Part shown: one piece after another, positions 36,972-47,959 of the stretch
Layout: each line of letters starts with the position of its first letter
Position numbering within the stretch: position 1 is the first letter of the stretch
NCBI RefSeq assembly: GCF_001898175.1
Contig: NZ_MKTH01000014.1
Location: 310,850 to 374,849 of the forward strand
From: Cellulomonas sp. 73-92
GTDB lineage: Bacteria; Actinomycetota; Actinomycetes; Actinomycetales; Cellulomonadaceae
DNA length: 64,000 bases
Direction: 5' to 3'
Translations under genes and position numbers: made by a program
Notes under the pieces: generated by a model
The model's database searches: none
What the model saw: the letters and a program-made list of their open reading frames with translations, nothing else
Told to the model about the DNA's origin: nothing

Positions 36972-37335
36972 CCGGTTCCCTGCGACTGGCCGAGCTCTCC
37001 GAGGAGGACGCGCGGGCCATCGCGGCCTGGCGGTACCCCGCGCCGTACGTCTGCTACGACTCACCCACCTGGGAGCAGATGGAGCGGGAGGGCTGGGCGA
37101 TCTGCGACGGCGCGATCCGTCGGACCCAGTTCGGGTCCCTGCGCGCCGACGACGACCCCACGCCGGCCGGAGCGAGGCCCGTCGGCGTGCGGACGGCGTG
37201 CCGGTGACGCTCCAGGTCCGCCGGTTCAACGCCCGCGCGATCGCGGCCTACCGGCGGGCGGGCTTCCACATGGTCGGCGACCCGCCGGTCGAGGGCGATC
37301 CCCAGGAGCGCCTCACGATGGTGCTCACCGACTGA
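36968..37335 (+). pseudogene. GNAT-family acetyltransferase, internal deletion
   Basis: The ATG at 36968 overlaps the SURF1 stop and opens a normal-looking GNAT N terminus (MTGSLRLAELSEEDARAIAA, then ICDGAIRRTQFGSLRADDD) that stops at 37207 in the wrong frame. The typical GNAT C terminus (VPVTLQVRRFNARAIAAYRR, then AGFHMVG) follows in another frame and ends at 37335. About 40 residues, including the acetyl-CoA loop, are missing around 37165. A single-base error cannot explain this, so I call it a real remnant of an enzyme of unknown substrate. Confidence 0.75.
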
Positions 37336-37448
37336 GCCTGCGAGGCCTTCCGGCAGCGGAGGGCAACTGGGCGGCGACATTGTTGACACGCGGTTGCCCC
37401 GACGACGGAGAAGCTGCCGCCGAACGCAGAGGCCGTTGCCTCGCGGAG

Positions 37449-39047
37449 TCAGGCGAGGGCGACGAGGTCCAGGTAGTCGGCGCCGAAGTAGTCCTCGTCG
37501 CCGTCCGGCAGCAGCAGCACGCGGTCCGGGTCGAGGGCCGCCACGGCGCCTTCGTCGTGCGAGACCAGCACCACCGCGCCGGTGAACGAGCGCAGCGCGC
37601 CGAGGATCTGCTCGCGCGAGGCCGGGTCGAGGTTGTTCGTCGGCTCGTCGAGCAGCAGCACGTTCGCCGCCGACACGACGAGCACCGCCAGGGCCAGCCT
37701 CGTCTTCTCGCCGCCGGAGAGGACCGACGCCGGCTTGTCGGCGTCCTCGCCGGAGAACAGGAACGAGCCGAGCACCGAGCGGACCTGGGTGTCGGTGAGG
37801 TCGGGGGCGGCGGTACGCAGGTTCTCGACGACGGTCCGGGTCATGTCCAGCGTCTCGTGCTCCTGGGCGTAGTACCCGAGGCGGAGCCCGTGACCGGCGT
37901 TGACGGTGCCCGTGTCAGGCGGCTCGATCCCCGCGAGGATGCGCAGCAGCGTCGTCTTGCCCGCGCCGTTGAGCCCGAGCACGACGACCTTCGAGCCCCG
38001 GTCGATCGCCAGCGACACGTCCGTGAACACCTCGAGCGAGCCGTACGACTTCGACAGCTCGGTGGCGGTGAGCGGCGTGCGGCCGCACGGCGCGGGGTCC
38101 GGGAACCGCAGGTGCGCGACCTTGTCGGCGGCGCGCACGTCCTCCAGCCCGTGCAGCAGGGCCTCCGCGCGGCGGGCCATGTTCTGCGCCGCGACGGCCT
38201 TGGTCGCCTTGGCGCGCATCTTGTCGGCCTGCGCCATGAGCGCGGCGGCCTTCTTCTCGGCGTTGGCGCGCTCCCGGCGCCGGCGCTTCTCGTCGGTCTC
38301 GCGCTGCAGCAGGTAGGCGCTCCAGCCGAGGTTGTACTGGTCGATGACGGCGCGGTTGGCGTCCAGGTGGAACACCTTGTTGACCACGGCTTCGAGCAGC
38401 CCGACGTCGTGGCTGATGACGATCAGCCCACCCGAGTACACCTTGAGGTAGTCCCGCAGCCACGCGATCGAGTCGGCGTCGAGGTGGTTGGTGGGCTCGT
38501 CCAGCAGCAGCGTCTGCGCGCCCGAGAAGAGGATGCGCGCCAGCTCCACCCGCCGGCGCTGGCCGCCGGAGAGCGTGCGCAGGGGCTGCGACAGGACCCG
38601 GTCGTCGAGCGCCAGGTTGGCGGTGATCCGGTGGGCCTCGCTCTCGGCGGCGTACCCCCCGGCGGCGGTGAAGCGCGCCTCGAGGCGGCCGTAGCGCTCC
38701 ATGGCGGCCTCGCGCGTCTCGTCGTCGGCCGACGCCATCGCGCCCTCGGTGTCGCGCATGGCACGGACCACCTCGTCGAGCCCGCGCGCGGACAGCACCC
38801 GGTCGAGGGCGAGCGTGTCGAGGTCGCCGGTGCGCGGGTCCTGCGGCAGGTACCCGATGTCGCCCGAGCGCGAGATGAGGCCCGCGCTCGGCTGCGTCTC
38901 GCCGGCGAGGGTCTTGGTGAGGGTCGTCTTGCCCGCGCCGTTGCGCCCGACGAGCCCGATGCGGTCGCCGGCGGCGACGCGGAAGCTCGTCTGCTCGAGG
39001 AGCAGGCGAGCGCCGACGCGTAGCTCCACGCCCTGGGCGGTGATCAC
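37449..39047 (-). CDS. ABC-F family ATPase
   Basis: A 532-residue cytoplasmic protein with two ABC domains and no membrane part. Domain 1: GLVGRNGAGKTTL, LSGGQRRRVELA, LLLDEPTNHLD. Domain 2: VLGLNGAGKTTLL, LSGGEKTRLALA, LLLDEPTNNLD. The linker between them (residues 245-325; RETDEKRRRRERANAEKK) is the charged P-site tRNA-interaction region. ABC-F proteins act on the ribosome, as translation factors or antibiotic protectors; which applies here is open. GGAGGA 9 nt before decides the GTG start at 39047. The 113 bp to the GNAT remnant show no clear signal. Confidence 0.9.
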   Translation of the reverse strand: MITAQGVELRVGARLLLEQTSFRVAAGDRIGLVGRNGAGKTTLTKTLAGETQPSAGLISRSGDIGYLPQDPRTGDLDTLALDRVLSARGLDEVVRAMRDTEGAMASADDETREAAMERYGRLEARFTAAGGYAAESEAHRITANLALDDRVLSQPLRTLSGGQRRRVELARILFSGAQTLLLDEPTNHLDADSIAWLRDYLKVYSGGLIVISHDVGLLEAVVNKVFHLDANRAVIDQYNLGWSAYLLQRETDEKRRRRERANAEKKAAALMAQADKMRAKATKAVAAQNMARRAEALLHGLEDVRAADKVAHLRFPDPAPCGRTPLTATELSKSYGSLEVFTDVSLAIDRGSKVVVLGLNGAGKTTLLRILAGIEPPDTGTVNAGHGLRLGYYAQEHETLDMTRTVVENLRTAAPDLTDTQVRSVLGSFLFSGEDADKPASVLSGGEKTRLALAVLVVSAANVLLLDEPTNNLDPASREQILGALRSFTGAVVLVSHDEGAVAALDPDRVLLLPDGDEDYFGADYLDLVALA

Positions 39048-39191
39048 TGGTGGGTTCCTCCGACGACGCCTCACGGGGCTTGGCCCCGGGCACAAACGCC
39101 GGTCAGTCTACGGCCCGTTAGCGTGGCCGGACCGGGTGCCGTGTGGACGGCTGCGCGTGCCCGCCCGTCACTGAACCGCTCGGGAGGCGCC

Positions 39192-39836
39192 GTGTCCAAC
39201 CGTTTCGTGCGCGACGAGGCCGCCGGCGCCACCGTCGTCGACCCGGCGCAGTCCCCGCCGGCCACGCCGCCGACGACCCGCGGCCGCGCCACGGACCTGG
39301 CGCTCGTCGCCGTGATGGCGGGGCTCGTGGCGGTGTGCGCCGTGGCGCCGCCGGTGCCGACGGGCGTCGGCGTGCCCATCACGCTGCAGACGTTCGGGGT
39401 GCTGCTCGCCGGGCTCGTGCTGGGCGCGCGGCGCGGCGCCGCGGCGGTCGGGCTGTACGTCCTGGTGGGGCTCGCGGGCGTGCCGGTGCTCGCCGGCGGC
39501 ACCGGCGGTCCGGGCGTCCTCGCCGGACCGACGGTCGGCTACCTTCTCGGGTTCGTGCCGGCGGCGGCCGTCGCCGGCGCGCTGGCCGGCCTGGCGCGGC
39601 GCGTGGCGCCACGGTGGCGCTTCGGCGTGCTGGCGGGCGCGGCACTGATCGCCGGGCTGCTCGTCGTGCACCCGCTGGGGATCGCCGGGCTCGTCGTGCG
39701 CGCCGGGCTGCCCGTGCCCGCGGCCCTCGCGGCCGACCTGGTGTTCGTCCCCGGGGACACCGTCAAGGCGCTGGTCGCCGCGGCCGTGGCGGTCGGCGTG
39801 CTGCGCGCGTTCCCGGCGCTGCTGCGCGAGCGGTGA
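39192..39836 (+). CDS. bioY: Biotin transporter S component BioY
   Basis: A 214-residue membrane protein, the substrate-binding component of the ECF biotin importer. After a 35-residue variable N terminus come six helices; the family signatures are VPTGVGVPITLQTFGVLLAG, ARRGAAAVGLYVLVGLAGVPV, and GPTVGYLLGFVPAA. GGGAGG lies 4-5 nt before the GTG at 39192. GTGA overlap with bioM. The promoter is probably near TAGCGT at 39119, but this is weak. Confidence 0.93.
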   Translation: MSNRFVRDEAAGATVVDPAQSPPATPPTTRGRATDLALVAVMAGLVAVCAVAPPVPTGVGVPITLQTFGVLLAGLVLGARRGAAAVGLYVLVGLAGVPVLAGGTGGPGVLAGPTVGYLLGFVPAAAVAGALAGLARRVAPRWRFGVLAGAALIAGLLVVHPLGIAGLVVRAGLPVPAALAADLVFVPGDTVKALVAAAVAVGVLRAFPALLRER

Positions 39837-40552
39837 TCGAGCTCGACGCCGCGGAGGTCACCGCCTGGGCGCCGCCGCCCGGGGGTGGGCGGGACCGGGT
39901 GGTGCGCCTGCTCGGCCCGGTGACGGTGAGCCTGGCGGAGCGGCGCGTGGCGGTCGTCGGGGCGAACGGCTCCGGCAAGTCGACGCTGGCGCGCCTCGCA
40001 GGCGGCCTCGTGCGGCCCTCGTCGGGCGCCGTGCGCGTGGGCGGCCTGGACACCGCCCGGGAGGCGACGGCCGTGCGGCGCCACGTCGGGTTCCTCTTCA
40101 CCGACCCGGACGCCCAGCTGCTCATGCCGACGCCGCTCGAGGACGTGGTGCTGTCCCTGCGCCGCACGACGCCGCCCGCGGCGCGCCGGGCCGCGGCGCT
40201 GGAGTGGCTGGACCGGTTCGGGCTGGCCGACCGCGCGCACGTGCCGGTGCACGTCCTCTCCGGGGGGCAGAAGCAGCTGCTGGCGCTCGCGTCGGTGCTG
40301 GCCGTCGAGCCGTCGGTGCTGATCTGCGACGAGCCGACGACGCTCCTCGACCTGCGCTGGCGCACGGTGGTCGACGAGGTGCTCGCCGGGCTGCCGCAGC
40401 AGGTCCTGGTCGTGACGCACGACCTGGAGGCCGCGGCCCGGGCGGAGCGGGTGCTCGTCGTCGATGCGGGCGAGGTGGTCGCCGACGGCCCCCCGGCGGA
40501 CGCGATCGGCACCTACCGGGAGCTGATGCGTGCCCGCGCGGTGGTCCCGTGA
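39833..40552 (+). CDS. bioM: ECF biotin transporter ATPase BioM
   Basis: A 239-residue ABC ATPase that energises BioY with BioN. Walker A VVGANGSGKSTLARLAGG, ECF Q-helix region FLFTDPDAQLLMPTPLEDVV, signature LSGGQKQLLALA, Walker B VLICDEPTTLLDLR, and switch VVTHDLEAA. It overlaps bioY and bioN by 4 bp each (GTGA), so the three subunits are made in coupled fashion. Confidence 0.92.
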   Translation: MIELDAAEVTAWAPPPGGGRDRVVRLLGPVTVSLAERRVAVVGANGSGKSTLARLAGGLVRPSSGAVRVGGLDTAREATAVRRHVGFLFTDPDAQLLMPTPLEDVVLSLRRTTPPAARRAAALEWLDRFGLADRAHVPVHVLSGGQKQLLALASVLAVEPSVLICDEPTTLLDLRWRTVVDEVLAGLPQQVLVVTHDLEAAARAERVLVVDAGEVVADGPPADAIGTYRELMRARAVVP

Positions 40553-41067
40553 CACGGCCCGCGGCGACGGCCGGCAAGCTCGCCGTGCTCGCGGCGTTCT
40601 CGCTCGCGGTGGTGCTCGTCCCCGGCATCGTGGCCGGCGGCGCCGGCGCCACGGTCGCCGTGGCAGCGGCCCTCGTGACCGGCGTGCCACGGCGCACCTG
40701 GCGTGATGCGGTCGTCTTCGCCGTCCTCGTCGGCGCGGGCCGGGCGTGGTCCGGTGTGCCGTCGGCCGGGGTCGCCGCCGCGCTGGACGTCCTCGCGCTC
40801 GTGCTCGCCGGCGCCGTGCTCGTCGCCCGCACCCCGCCCGACGAGCTGCTCGACCTGCTGCCCGCACGCCTCGGCCTCGCGGCTGTGCTCATGCTCCGGT
40901 CGATCCCGGCGCTCGCCGCCACGGTGGCGGCGACCCGCGAGGCCGCCCGTGCCCGGGGGTGCGAGCGCGACCCTCGGACGTGGCTCACGCCCGCGGCCAT
41001 CCGGGCCGTCGCGCGCGCCCACGCCACGGGAGAGGCCCTGGTGGCGCGCGGGCTCGGGGGCGCGTGA
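40549..41067 (+). CDS. bioN: ECF biotin transporter T component BioN
   Basis: A 172-residue membrane protein, short as BioN proteins are. Helices at residues 8-30, 32-45, 55-75, 78-95 and 105-120, then the coupling helices with the ARG-type motif AARARGCERDP that docks on the ATPase. It joins BioY and BioM in the membrane. A strong hairpin follows the stop. Confidence 0.85.
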   Translation: MTRPAATAGKLAVLAAFSLAVVLVPGIVAGGAGATVAVAAALVTGVPRRTWRDAVVFAVLVGAGRAWSGVPSAGVAAALDVLALVLAGAVLVARTPPDELLDLLPARLGLAAVLMLRSIPALAATVAATREAARARGCERDPRTWLTPAAIRAVARAHATGEALVARGLGGA

Positions 41068-41079
41068 CCCGGGAGCAGA

Positions 41080-41112
41080 CGAGCCCCGGATCACGTGACG
41101 ACCCGGGGCTCG
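41080..41112. terminator. Bidirectional terminator hairpin
   Basis: CGAGCCCCGG and CCGGGGCTCG, perfect 10-bp arms around a 13-nt loop, exactly between the convergent stops of bioN and the SufT-like gene. Confidence 0.75.
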
Positions 41113-41131
41113 CGTGGGGAGGGTAGCGCGA

Positions 41132-41470
41132 TCAGATGTTGAAGCCGATGGCCCGCATCTGCTCGCGGCCCTCCGCCGTGATGCGCTCCGGGCCCCACGG
41201 CGGCATCCAGACCCAGTTGATCCGGAACGCGTCGACGATCCCGTCGAGCGCCATCGCGGACTGGTCCTCGATGACGTCCGTCAGCGGGCAGGCCGCCGAG
41301 GTCAGCGTCATGTCGATGGTGGCCGTGCTGCCCTCGACCGAGACGCCGTAGACGAGGCCCAGGTCGACGACGTTGATGCCGAGCTCGGGGTCGACGACGT
41401 CGCGCAGGGCCTCCTCGACGTCGGCCGCCGTGGCGTGCGAAGGGGACTGCGTGGTGGGTTCGGTGCTCAT
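41132..41470 (-). CDS. sufT: SufT-type metal-sulfur cluster assembly factor (DUF59/MIP18)
   Basis: A 112-residue protein with DVVDPELGINVVDLGLVYGV and the Cys motif TSAACPLTD, diagnostic of the DUF59 (MIP18, PaaD-like) family. SufT-like members help pass Fe-S clusters to target enzymes. I chose ATG at 41470 because GGGAGG is 7 nt upstream; the ATG at 41476 lies almost on that site. Last gene of the suf operon, beginning 2 bp after sufU. Confidence 0.88.
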   Translation of the reverse strand: MSTEPTTQSPSHATAADVEEALRDVVDPELGINVVDLGLVYGVSVEGSTATIDMTLTSAACPLTDVIEDQSAMALDGIVDAFRINWVWMPPWGPERITAEGREQMRAIGFNI

Positions 41471-41472
41471 GG

Positions 41473-43292
<1,820 letters not shown>

Positions 43293-44054
43293 TCAGGCCT
43301 GCGCCGCGGCGAGGAACCGGTCGTAGCCCTCGTCCTCGAGCCGGTCCGCGAGCTCGGGGCCGCCCTCCTCGGCGACGTGGCCGTCGACGAAGACGTGGAC
43401 GAAGTCCGGCGTGATGTAGCGCAGGATCCGCGTGTAGTGCGTGATGAGCAGCACGCCGACGTCGGTGGTCGACTTCACGCGGTTGACGCCCTCGGACACG
43501 ATGCGCAGCGCGTCGACGTCGAGGCCGGAGTCGGTCTCGTCGAGGATCGCGAACTTGGGCTTGAGGAGCTCCATCTGCAGGATCTCGTGGCGCTTCTTCT
43601 CACCGCCGGAGAAGCCCTCGTTGACGCTCCGCTCCTGGAACTCGGGGTCCATCCGCAGCGCGTCCATCGCCCCGCGGATCTCCTTGACCCAGCCGCGCAG
43701 CGGCGGCGCCTGGCCGTCGATGGCCGTCTTGGCGGTGCGCAGGAAGTTCGACACCGACACGCCCGGCACCTCGACCGGGTACTGCATGGCCAGGAACAGG
43801 CCGGCACGGGCCCGCTCGTCGACCTTCATCGCCAGCACGTCGACGCCGTCCAGCGTCACCGTGCCGCCGGTCACCTTGTACTTCGGGTGGCCTGCCAGGG
43901 AGTAGGCGAGCGTCGACTTGCCGGAGCCGTTGGGGCCCATGATCGCGTGCGTCTCGCCGCTGCCGATCGTCAGGTCGACGCCGTTGAGGATGGGCTTGAG
44001 GCCCTCCTTCGTCTCGACGCTGACGCGCAGGTCGCGGATCTCCAGGGTGGACAT
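43293..44054 (-). CDS. sufC: Fe-S assembly ATPase SufC
   Basis: A 253-residue soluble ABC ATPase of the SufBCD scaffold. Walker A MGPNGSGKSTLAYSLAG, signature GFSGGEKKRHEIL, Walker B FAILDETDSGLD, and His in LLITHYTRIL. AAGGAGAG lies 4 nt before the ATG. It sits 20 bp after the Rieske gene in the suf operon. Confidence 0.95.
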   Translation of the reverse strand: MSTLEIRDLRVSVETKEGLKPILNGVDLTIGSGETHAIMGPNGSGKSTLAYSLAGHPKYKVTGGTVTLDGVDVLAMKVDERARAGLFLAMQYPVEVPGVSVSNFLRTAKTAIDGQAPPLRGWVKEIRGAMDALRMDPEFQERSVNEGFSGGEKKRHEILQMELLKPKFAILDETDSGLDVDALRIVSEGVNRVKSTTDVGVLLITHYTRILRYITPDFVHVFVDGHVAEEGGPELADRLEDEGYDRFLAAAQA

Positions 44055-44074
44055 GTCTCTCCTTGCGAGGGGTC

Positions 44075-44410
44075 TCAGAGCGGGGCGTCGACGTCGACGA
44101 GCACCTGCTCGCCGTCGACCGTCAGGGGGTAGACCGGCACGGGGCGGACGGCCGGCGGGGACAGGGGCTTGCCGGTGCGCAGGTCGAACCGCGAGCCGTG
44201 GAGCCAGCACTCGACGGTGCAGCCCTCGATCTCGCCGTCCGACAGCGAGACCTGGCCGTGCGAGCAGATGTCGCTGATCGCGTGCAGCTCGCCGTCCTCG
44301 TCGCGCACCACCGCGACCTCGACGAGCCCGCCGTCCGCGGCGTAGAGCTCGACCCGGAGGGCGGCGGCGACCGCCACGTCGTCGGCGAGGCAGGCGACCT
44401 GTGCGCTCAT
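44075..44410 (-). CDS. Rieske-type ferredoxin in the suf operon
   Basis: A 111-residue soluble [2Fe-2S] protein with C49-x-H51 (CSH) and C68-x2-H71 (CWLH), the Rieske ligand set, in a non-heme-oxygenase ferredoxin fold. It lies between sufD (ATGA overlap) and sufC in the operon, an arrangement common in actinobacteria. It may donate electrons or be an early recipient of clusters; its role in SUF is not proven. Confidence 0.92.
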   Translation of the reverse strand: MSAQVACLADDVAVAAALRVELYAADGGLVEVAVVRDEDGELHAISDICSHGQVSLSDGEIEGCTVECWLHGSRFDLRTGKPLSPPAVRPVPVYPLTVDGEQVLVDVDAPL

Positions 44411-45657
44411 GCGATCGCCACCGGGATCGACGCGCCCTCCCGGAACTCGGACATCGACTTCGACAGCTCGGCCTCGATGAGCCCCAGCAGGCGAGCCTCG
44501 ATCTCGGGCACGCCGATCGCGTGCACCAGGTCGACGAAGAAGCCCCGCACGACGAGCCGGCGCGCCTCGATCTCGGGGATCCCACGGGAGCTGAGGTAGA
44601 ACAGCTGCTCGTCGTCGAACCGGCCGGTGGCCGACGCGTGGCCCGCGCCCTCGATGAGACCCGTCTCGATCTCCAGGTTGGGGACCGAGTCGGCCCGCGC
44701 CCCGTCGGTGAGGACGAGGTTGCGGTTCTGCTCGTACGTGTTGGTGCCCTCGGCGATCGCCCGGATGAGCACGTCGCCGACCCACACGGTGTGCGCGCCC
44801 TGGCCCTGCAGCGCCCCCTTGTAGGTGACGCGGGAGCGGCAGCGCGGCGCGTTGTGGTCGATGAAGAGCTGGTGCTCGAGGTGCTGGCCCGCGTCGGCGA
44901 AGTACAAGCCGTGCAGGTCGACGCTGGCGCCCTCGTCGGCGAACGTCGCCGCCGTGTTGAGCCGCACCACGTCGCCGCCGAGCGTGACGACCGTGCCGCG
45001 CAGGCGCGCGTCGCGACCCAGGCGGGCCACGACCTCCCCGACGTGGACCGTGCCCGCGTCCCACAGCTGGAGCAGGACGAGGTTGAGGCCGGCGTTGTCG
45101 CCGACGCTCACCGAGACCAGCTCGGAGTACGTGGCCACGCCGTCGTGCTCGATGACGACGACAGCCTCGGAGTCGGCGCCGACCTCGATGAGCACGTGGC
45201 CGCGCGCGTCCTCGCCGGCGCCGGTGAGACGGATCGTCAGCGGCTCGTCGAGCACCGTGCTCGGGGCGATGGTCAGGGCCATCGCGCCGCCGGCGCGCTT
45301 GAGCGCCACGGCCGAGGCTCGGTCGCCGGGCGCCTGCACCGTGCGCCTGATGGCGTCGTCGGGCGTGACCTCGCTGATCGTCACGCCCGCCGGCAGGTTC
45401 GGGATGCCCCACGCCAGGTGGCCGTCCGCCGGCTCGTCGGCCAGCACGCGGGCGAGCCTGTCCACGGGAGTGAACCGCCACTCCTCCTCGCGGCCGATCG
45501 GCAGCGGGAAGTCGTCGGCCACGAACGAGCGCGGGCGCGAGGCCCGCGAGCTCTCCGGCGACGGGCCGACGCCGTGGCTGTGCGCCTGGTCGGCGATCGC
45601 ACGGGAGTGGTCGGTGGACAGGCTGCCCTTCGACAGCTCGCCAGTCTCGGTCGTCAT
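44407..45657 (-). CDS. sufD: Fe-S cluster assembly protein SufD
   Basis: A 416-residue scaffold subunit paired with SufB and SufC. After a variable N-terminal 60 residues comes PIGREEEWRFTPVDRLARV, then the parallel beta-helix core (LHGLYFADAGQHLEHQLFID), and the C-terminal helical SufC-docking part (DDEQLFYLSSRGIPEIEARRL, in parts). Start ATG shares one base with the sufB stop (TGATG). Confidence 0.93.
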   Translation of the reverse strand: MTTETGELSKGSLSTDHSRAIADQAHSHGVGPSPESSRASRPRSFVADDFPLPIGREEEWRFTPVDRLARVLADEPADGHLAWGIPNLPAGVTISEVTPDDAIRRTVQAPGDRASAVALKRAGGAMALTIAPSTVLDEPLTIRLTGAGEDARGHVLIEVGADSEAVVVIEHDGVATYSELVSVSVGDNAGLNLVLLQLWDAGTVHVGEVVARLGRDARLRGTVVTLGGDVVRLNTAATFADEGASVDLHGLYFADAGQHLEHQLFIDHNAPRCRSRVTYKGALQGQGAHTVWVGDVLIRAIAEGTNTYEQNRNLVLTDGARADSVPNLEIETGLIEGAGHASATGRFDDEQLFYLSSRGIPEIEARRLVVRGFFVDLVHAIGVPEIEARLLGLIEAELSKSMSEFREGASIPVAIA

Positions 45658-47084
45658 CAGCCGACGGCACCTTCCATCTGGAGCTCGATGAGGCGGTTGA
45701 GCTCGAGCGCGTACTCCATCGGCAGCTCGCGCGCGATGGGCTCGATGAACCCGCGCACGATCATCGCCATGGCCTCCTGCTCGGCCAGCCCGCGGGACAT
45801 GAGGTAGAACAGCTGGTCCTCGGACACGCGCGAGACCGTCGCCTCGTGACCCATGGTGACGTCGTCCTCGCGGACGTCGACGTACGGGTACGTGTCGGAG
45901 CGGGAGATCTGGTCGACCAGCAGCGCGTCGCAGAGCACCGACGACCGGGAGTTCGACGAGCCCTCGAGCACCTGGACCAGGCCGCGGTAGGAGCAGCGGC
46001 CACCGCCGCGCGCCACCGACTTGCTGATGATGTGGCTCGACGTGTTCGGCGCGCAGTGGACCATCTTGGAGCCGGTGTCCTGGTGCTGGCCCTCGCCCGC
46101 GAACGCGATCGACAGCGTCTCGCCGCTCGCGTGCTCGCCCATGAGGTAGACGGCCGGGTACTTCATCGTCACCTTGGAGCCGATGTTGCCGTCGACCCAC
46201 TCCATGGTGCCGCCCTCGGCGACGGTCGCGCGCTTGGTGACGAGGTTGTAGACGTTCGTCGACCAGTTCTGGATCGTCGTGTACCGGACGCGGGCGTTCT
46301 TCTTGACGATGATCTCGACGACCGCCGAGTGCAGCGAGTCGCTCTGGTAGACGGGCGCAGTGCACCCCTCGACGTAGTGGACGTACGAACCCTCGTCGGC
46401 GATGATCAGCGTCCGCTCGAACTGGCCCATGTTCTCGGTGTTGATCCGGAAGTAGGCCTGCAGCGGGATGTCGACGTGGACCCCCGGCGGCACGTACACG
46501 AAGGACCCGCCGGACCACACGGACGTGTTGAGCGAGGCGAACTTGTTGTCCCCGGGCGGGATCACCGAGCCGAAGTACTGCTCGAAGATCTCCGGGTACT
46601 GCTTGAGGCCGGAGTCGGTGTCGAGGAAGACGACGCCCTGCCGCTCCAGCTCCTCCTGGATCTGGTGGTAGACGACCTCGGACTCGTACTGCGCGGTGAC
46701 GCCGGCGACGAGCCGCTGCTTCTCCGCCTCGGGGATGCCGAGCCGGTCGTACGTCTTCTTGATGTCGTCCGGGAGGTCCTCCCAGCTGGCCGCCTGCTTC
46801 TCCGTCGACCGCACGAAGTACTTGATGTTGTCGAAGTCGATGCCCGAGAGGTCAGCCCCCCACCAGGGCATCGGCTTCTTGTCGAAGAGCCGCAACGCCT
46901 TGAGCCGGGTCTTGAGCATCCACTCGGGCTCGCTCTTCAGGGCGGAGATGTTGCGCACGACCTCCTCGGACAGGCCGCGGCGCGCGCTGACGCCGGCGGC
47001 GTCCGCGTCGTGCCAGCCGTAGGCATAGGTCCCGATGGAGGCGATCGCCTCGTCCTGGGTGAGCGGCTCGGCGGGTGCACTCAT
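45657..47084 (-). CDS. sufB: Fe-S cluster assembly protein SufB
   Basis: A 475-residue scaffold on which SUF clusters form. Conserved stretches: [57 protein letters not shown], and the cluster-site Cys in [11 protein letters not shown]. Actinobacterial SufB often carries inteins; none interrupts this copy. Start ATG overlaps the sufR stop as ATGA. Confidence 0.95.
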   Translation of the reverse strand: MSAPAEPLTQDEAIASIGTYAYGWHDADAAGVSARRGLSEEVVRNISALKSEPEWMLKTRLKALRLFDKKPMPWWGADLSGIDFDNIKYFVRSTEKQAASWEDLPDDIKKTYDRLGIPEAEKQRLVAGVTAQYESEVVYHQIQEELERQGVVFLDTDSGLKQYPEIFEQYFGSVIPPGDNKFASLNTSVWSGGSFVYVPPGVHVDIPLQAYFRINTENMGQFERTLIIADEGSYVHYVEGCTAPVYQSDSLHSAVVEIIVKKNARVRYTTIQNWSTNVYNLVTKRATVAEGGTMEWVDGNIGSKVTMKYPAVYLMGEHASGETLSIAFAGEGQHQDTGSKMVHCAPNTSSHIISKSVARGGGRCSYRGLVQVLEGSSNSRSSVLCDALLVDQISRSDTYPYVDVREDDVTMGHEATVSRVSEDQLFYLMSRGLAEQEAMAMIVRGFIEPIARELPMEYALELNRLIELQMEGAVG

Positions 47085-47815
47085 GCCGGCACTCCTTCCG
47101 TGGTGGGGGTCTTGACGGTGGAGATCGGGGGAACGGCGGTCGGCACGTTGGTGGTGCAGACGTGACCGCCCGTCGTGAGCGTCGCCAGCCGCTGCACGTG
47201 GACGCCGAGCACACGGGCGAACGCCCGGGTCTCGGCCTCGCACAGCTGCGGGTAGGCGGCGGCGACGTCCTGCACCGGGCAGTGGCCCTGGCACACCTGG
47301 ACGAGCGGCAGGCCCGGCACCGGCCGGACGGAGGCGGCGAAGCCCTCGGCGTCCAGCGCCTCGGCCAGGGCGTCGGCACGCCGGGCCATGTCGTCGCCGG
47401 CGGCGGCGACCGCCGGTGCGACCGCCCGCTCGAGGACGCTGATGCGCTCGTCGGCGAACCGCTGGAGGGCGTCGGGGCCCGCGGTTTGCGCCAGGAACGC
47501 CAGCGCCTGGTTCGCGACCTCGGCGTACCGGTGGCTCAGCGTGGCCTGCCCGCTCTTGGCGACGACGAAGCGGCGTGCGGGCCGGCCGCGCCGAGCCGGG
47601 CCCGTGCGGTGCGCGGCGAGCTCGGTGATGCGCCCCTCCTGCTCGAGGCAGGCGAGGTGCCGACGCACGCCGGCTGCCGTCAGCCGCAGGTCGCGCGCGA
47701 GCTGCGCGGCGGTGACAGGGCCGTCGGTCGCGATGAGCTCGAGCACCCGGCGGCGCGTGCCGGCGTCGGGGTCGGCGGGCGAGTCGGCGTGGGCGACGGG
47801 AGCGAGCTCGCTCAT
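47081..47815 (-). CDS. sufR: Fe-S sensing transcriptional regulator SufR
   Basis: A 244-residue repressor, first gene of the suf operon. A winged helix-turn-helix spans residues about 20-75 ([20 protein letters not shown]), with the basic wing [10 protein letters not shown]. Cluster ligands C175, C179 and C192 (CQGHC..LC) match the known SufR pattern, with C220 near the end. With a 4Fe-4S cluster it represses its own operon; loss of cluster derepresses it. GGAGGTGG lies before the ATG, and a CAAC-N6-GTTG operator overlaps the promoter. Confidence 0.94.
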   Translation of the reverse strand: MSELAPVAHADSPADPDAGTRRRVLELIATDGPVTAAQLARDLRLTAAGVRRHLACLEQEGRITELAAHRTGPARRGRPARRFVVAKSGQATLSHRYAEVANQALAFLAQTAGPDALQRFADERISVLERAVAPAVAAAGDDMARRADALAEALDAEGFAASVRPVPGLPLVQVCQGHCPVQDVAAAYPQLCEAETRAFARVLGVHVQRLATLTTGGHVCTTNVPTAVPPISTVKTPTTEGVPA

Positions 47816-47866
47816 GGGCCACCTCCGTCGTCACTCGTCGCACCGCGGGGCGGGGATCCTCACGCC

Positions 47867-47894
47867 GCGATATTGGCAACATCCTTGTTGTCAA
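47867..47894 (-). promoter_or_regulatory. Promoter of the sufR operon
   Basis: On the minus strand TTGACA (47889-47894) and TATCGC (47867-47872) with a 16-nt spacer. The -35 is a perfect consensus, the -10 is weak. The predicted leader is about 45 nt and includes the SD of sufR. Confidence 0.55.
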
Positions 47895-47897
47895 TAT
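47870..47897. promoter_or_regulatory. SufR operator, CAAC-N6-GTTG
   Basis: Arms ATATTGGCAAC and GTTGTCAATAT, one mismatch, around the 6-nt spacer ATCCTT. CAAC-N6-GTTG is the recognition motif reported for cyanobacterial SufR. It covers the -35 and most of the spacer of the suf promoter, as expected for autorepression. Confidence 0.8.
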
Positions 47898-47904
47898 TCA
47901 TCCT

Positions 47905-47925
47905 GGCAAGGAAGGCTTGCCTTCC
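47905..47925 (-). terminator. Possible terminator after the DNA polymerase gene
   Basis: Two alternative overlapping hairpins: GGCAAG/CTTGCC (loop 5) and GGAAGG/CCTTCC (loop 4), 35-55 bp beyond the stop of the polymerase gene and just upstream of the suf promoter. It would insulate suf from read-through. Confidence 0.45.
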
Positions 47926-47959
47926 CCGTCCGCGATGCGGGCGGCCCGTCCCACCGGCG

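Noticed and set aside
37383-37388. TTGACA as a -35 element
   Set aside because: It matches consensus, but no -10 lies 16-18 bp downstream and the gap is between convergent genes.
45657-47084. Intein in SufB
   Set aside because: Actinobacterial SufB often has one, but this copy is 475 residues with no insertion or splicing motifs.
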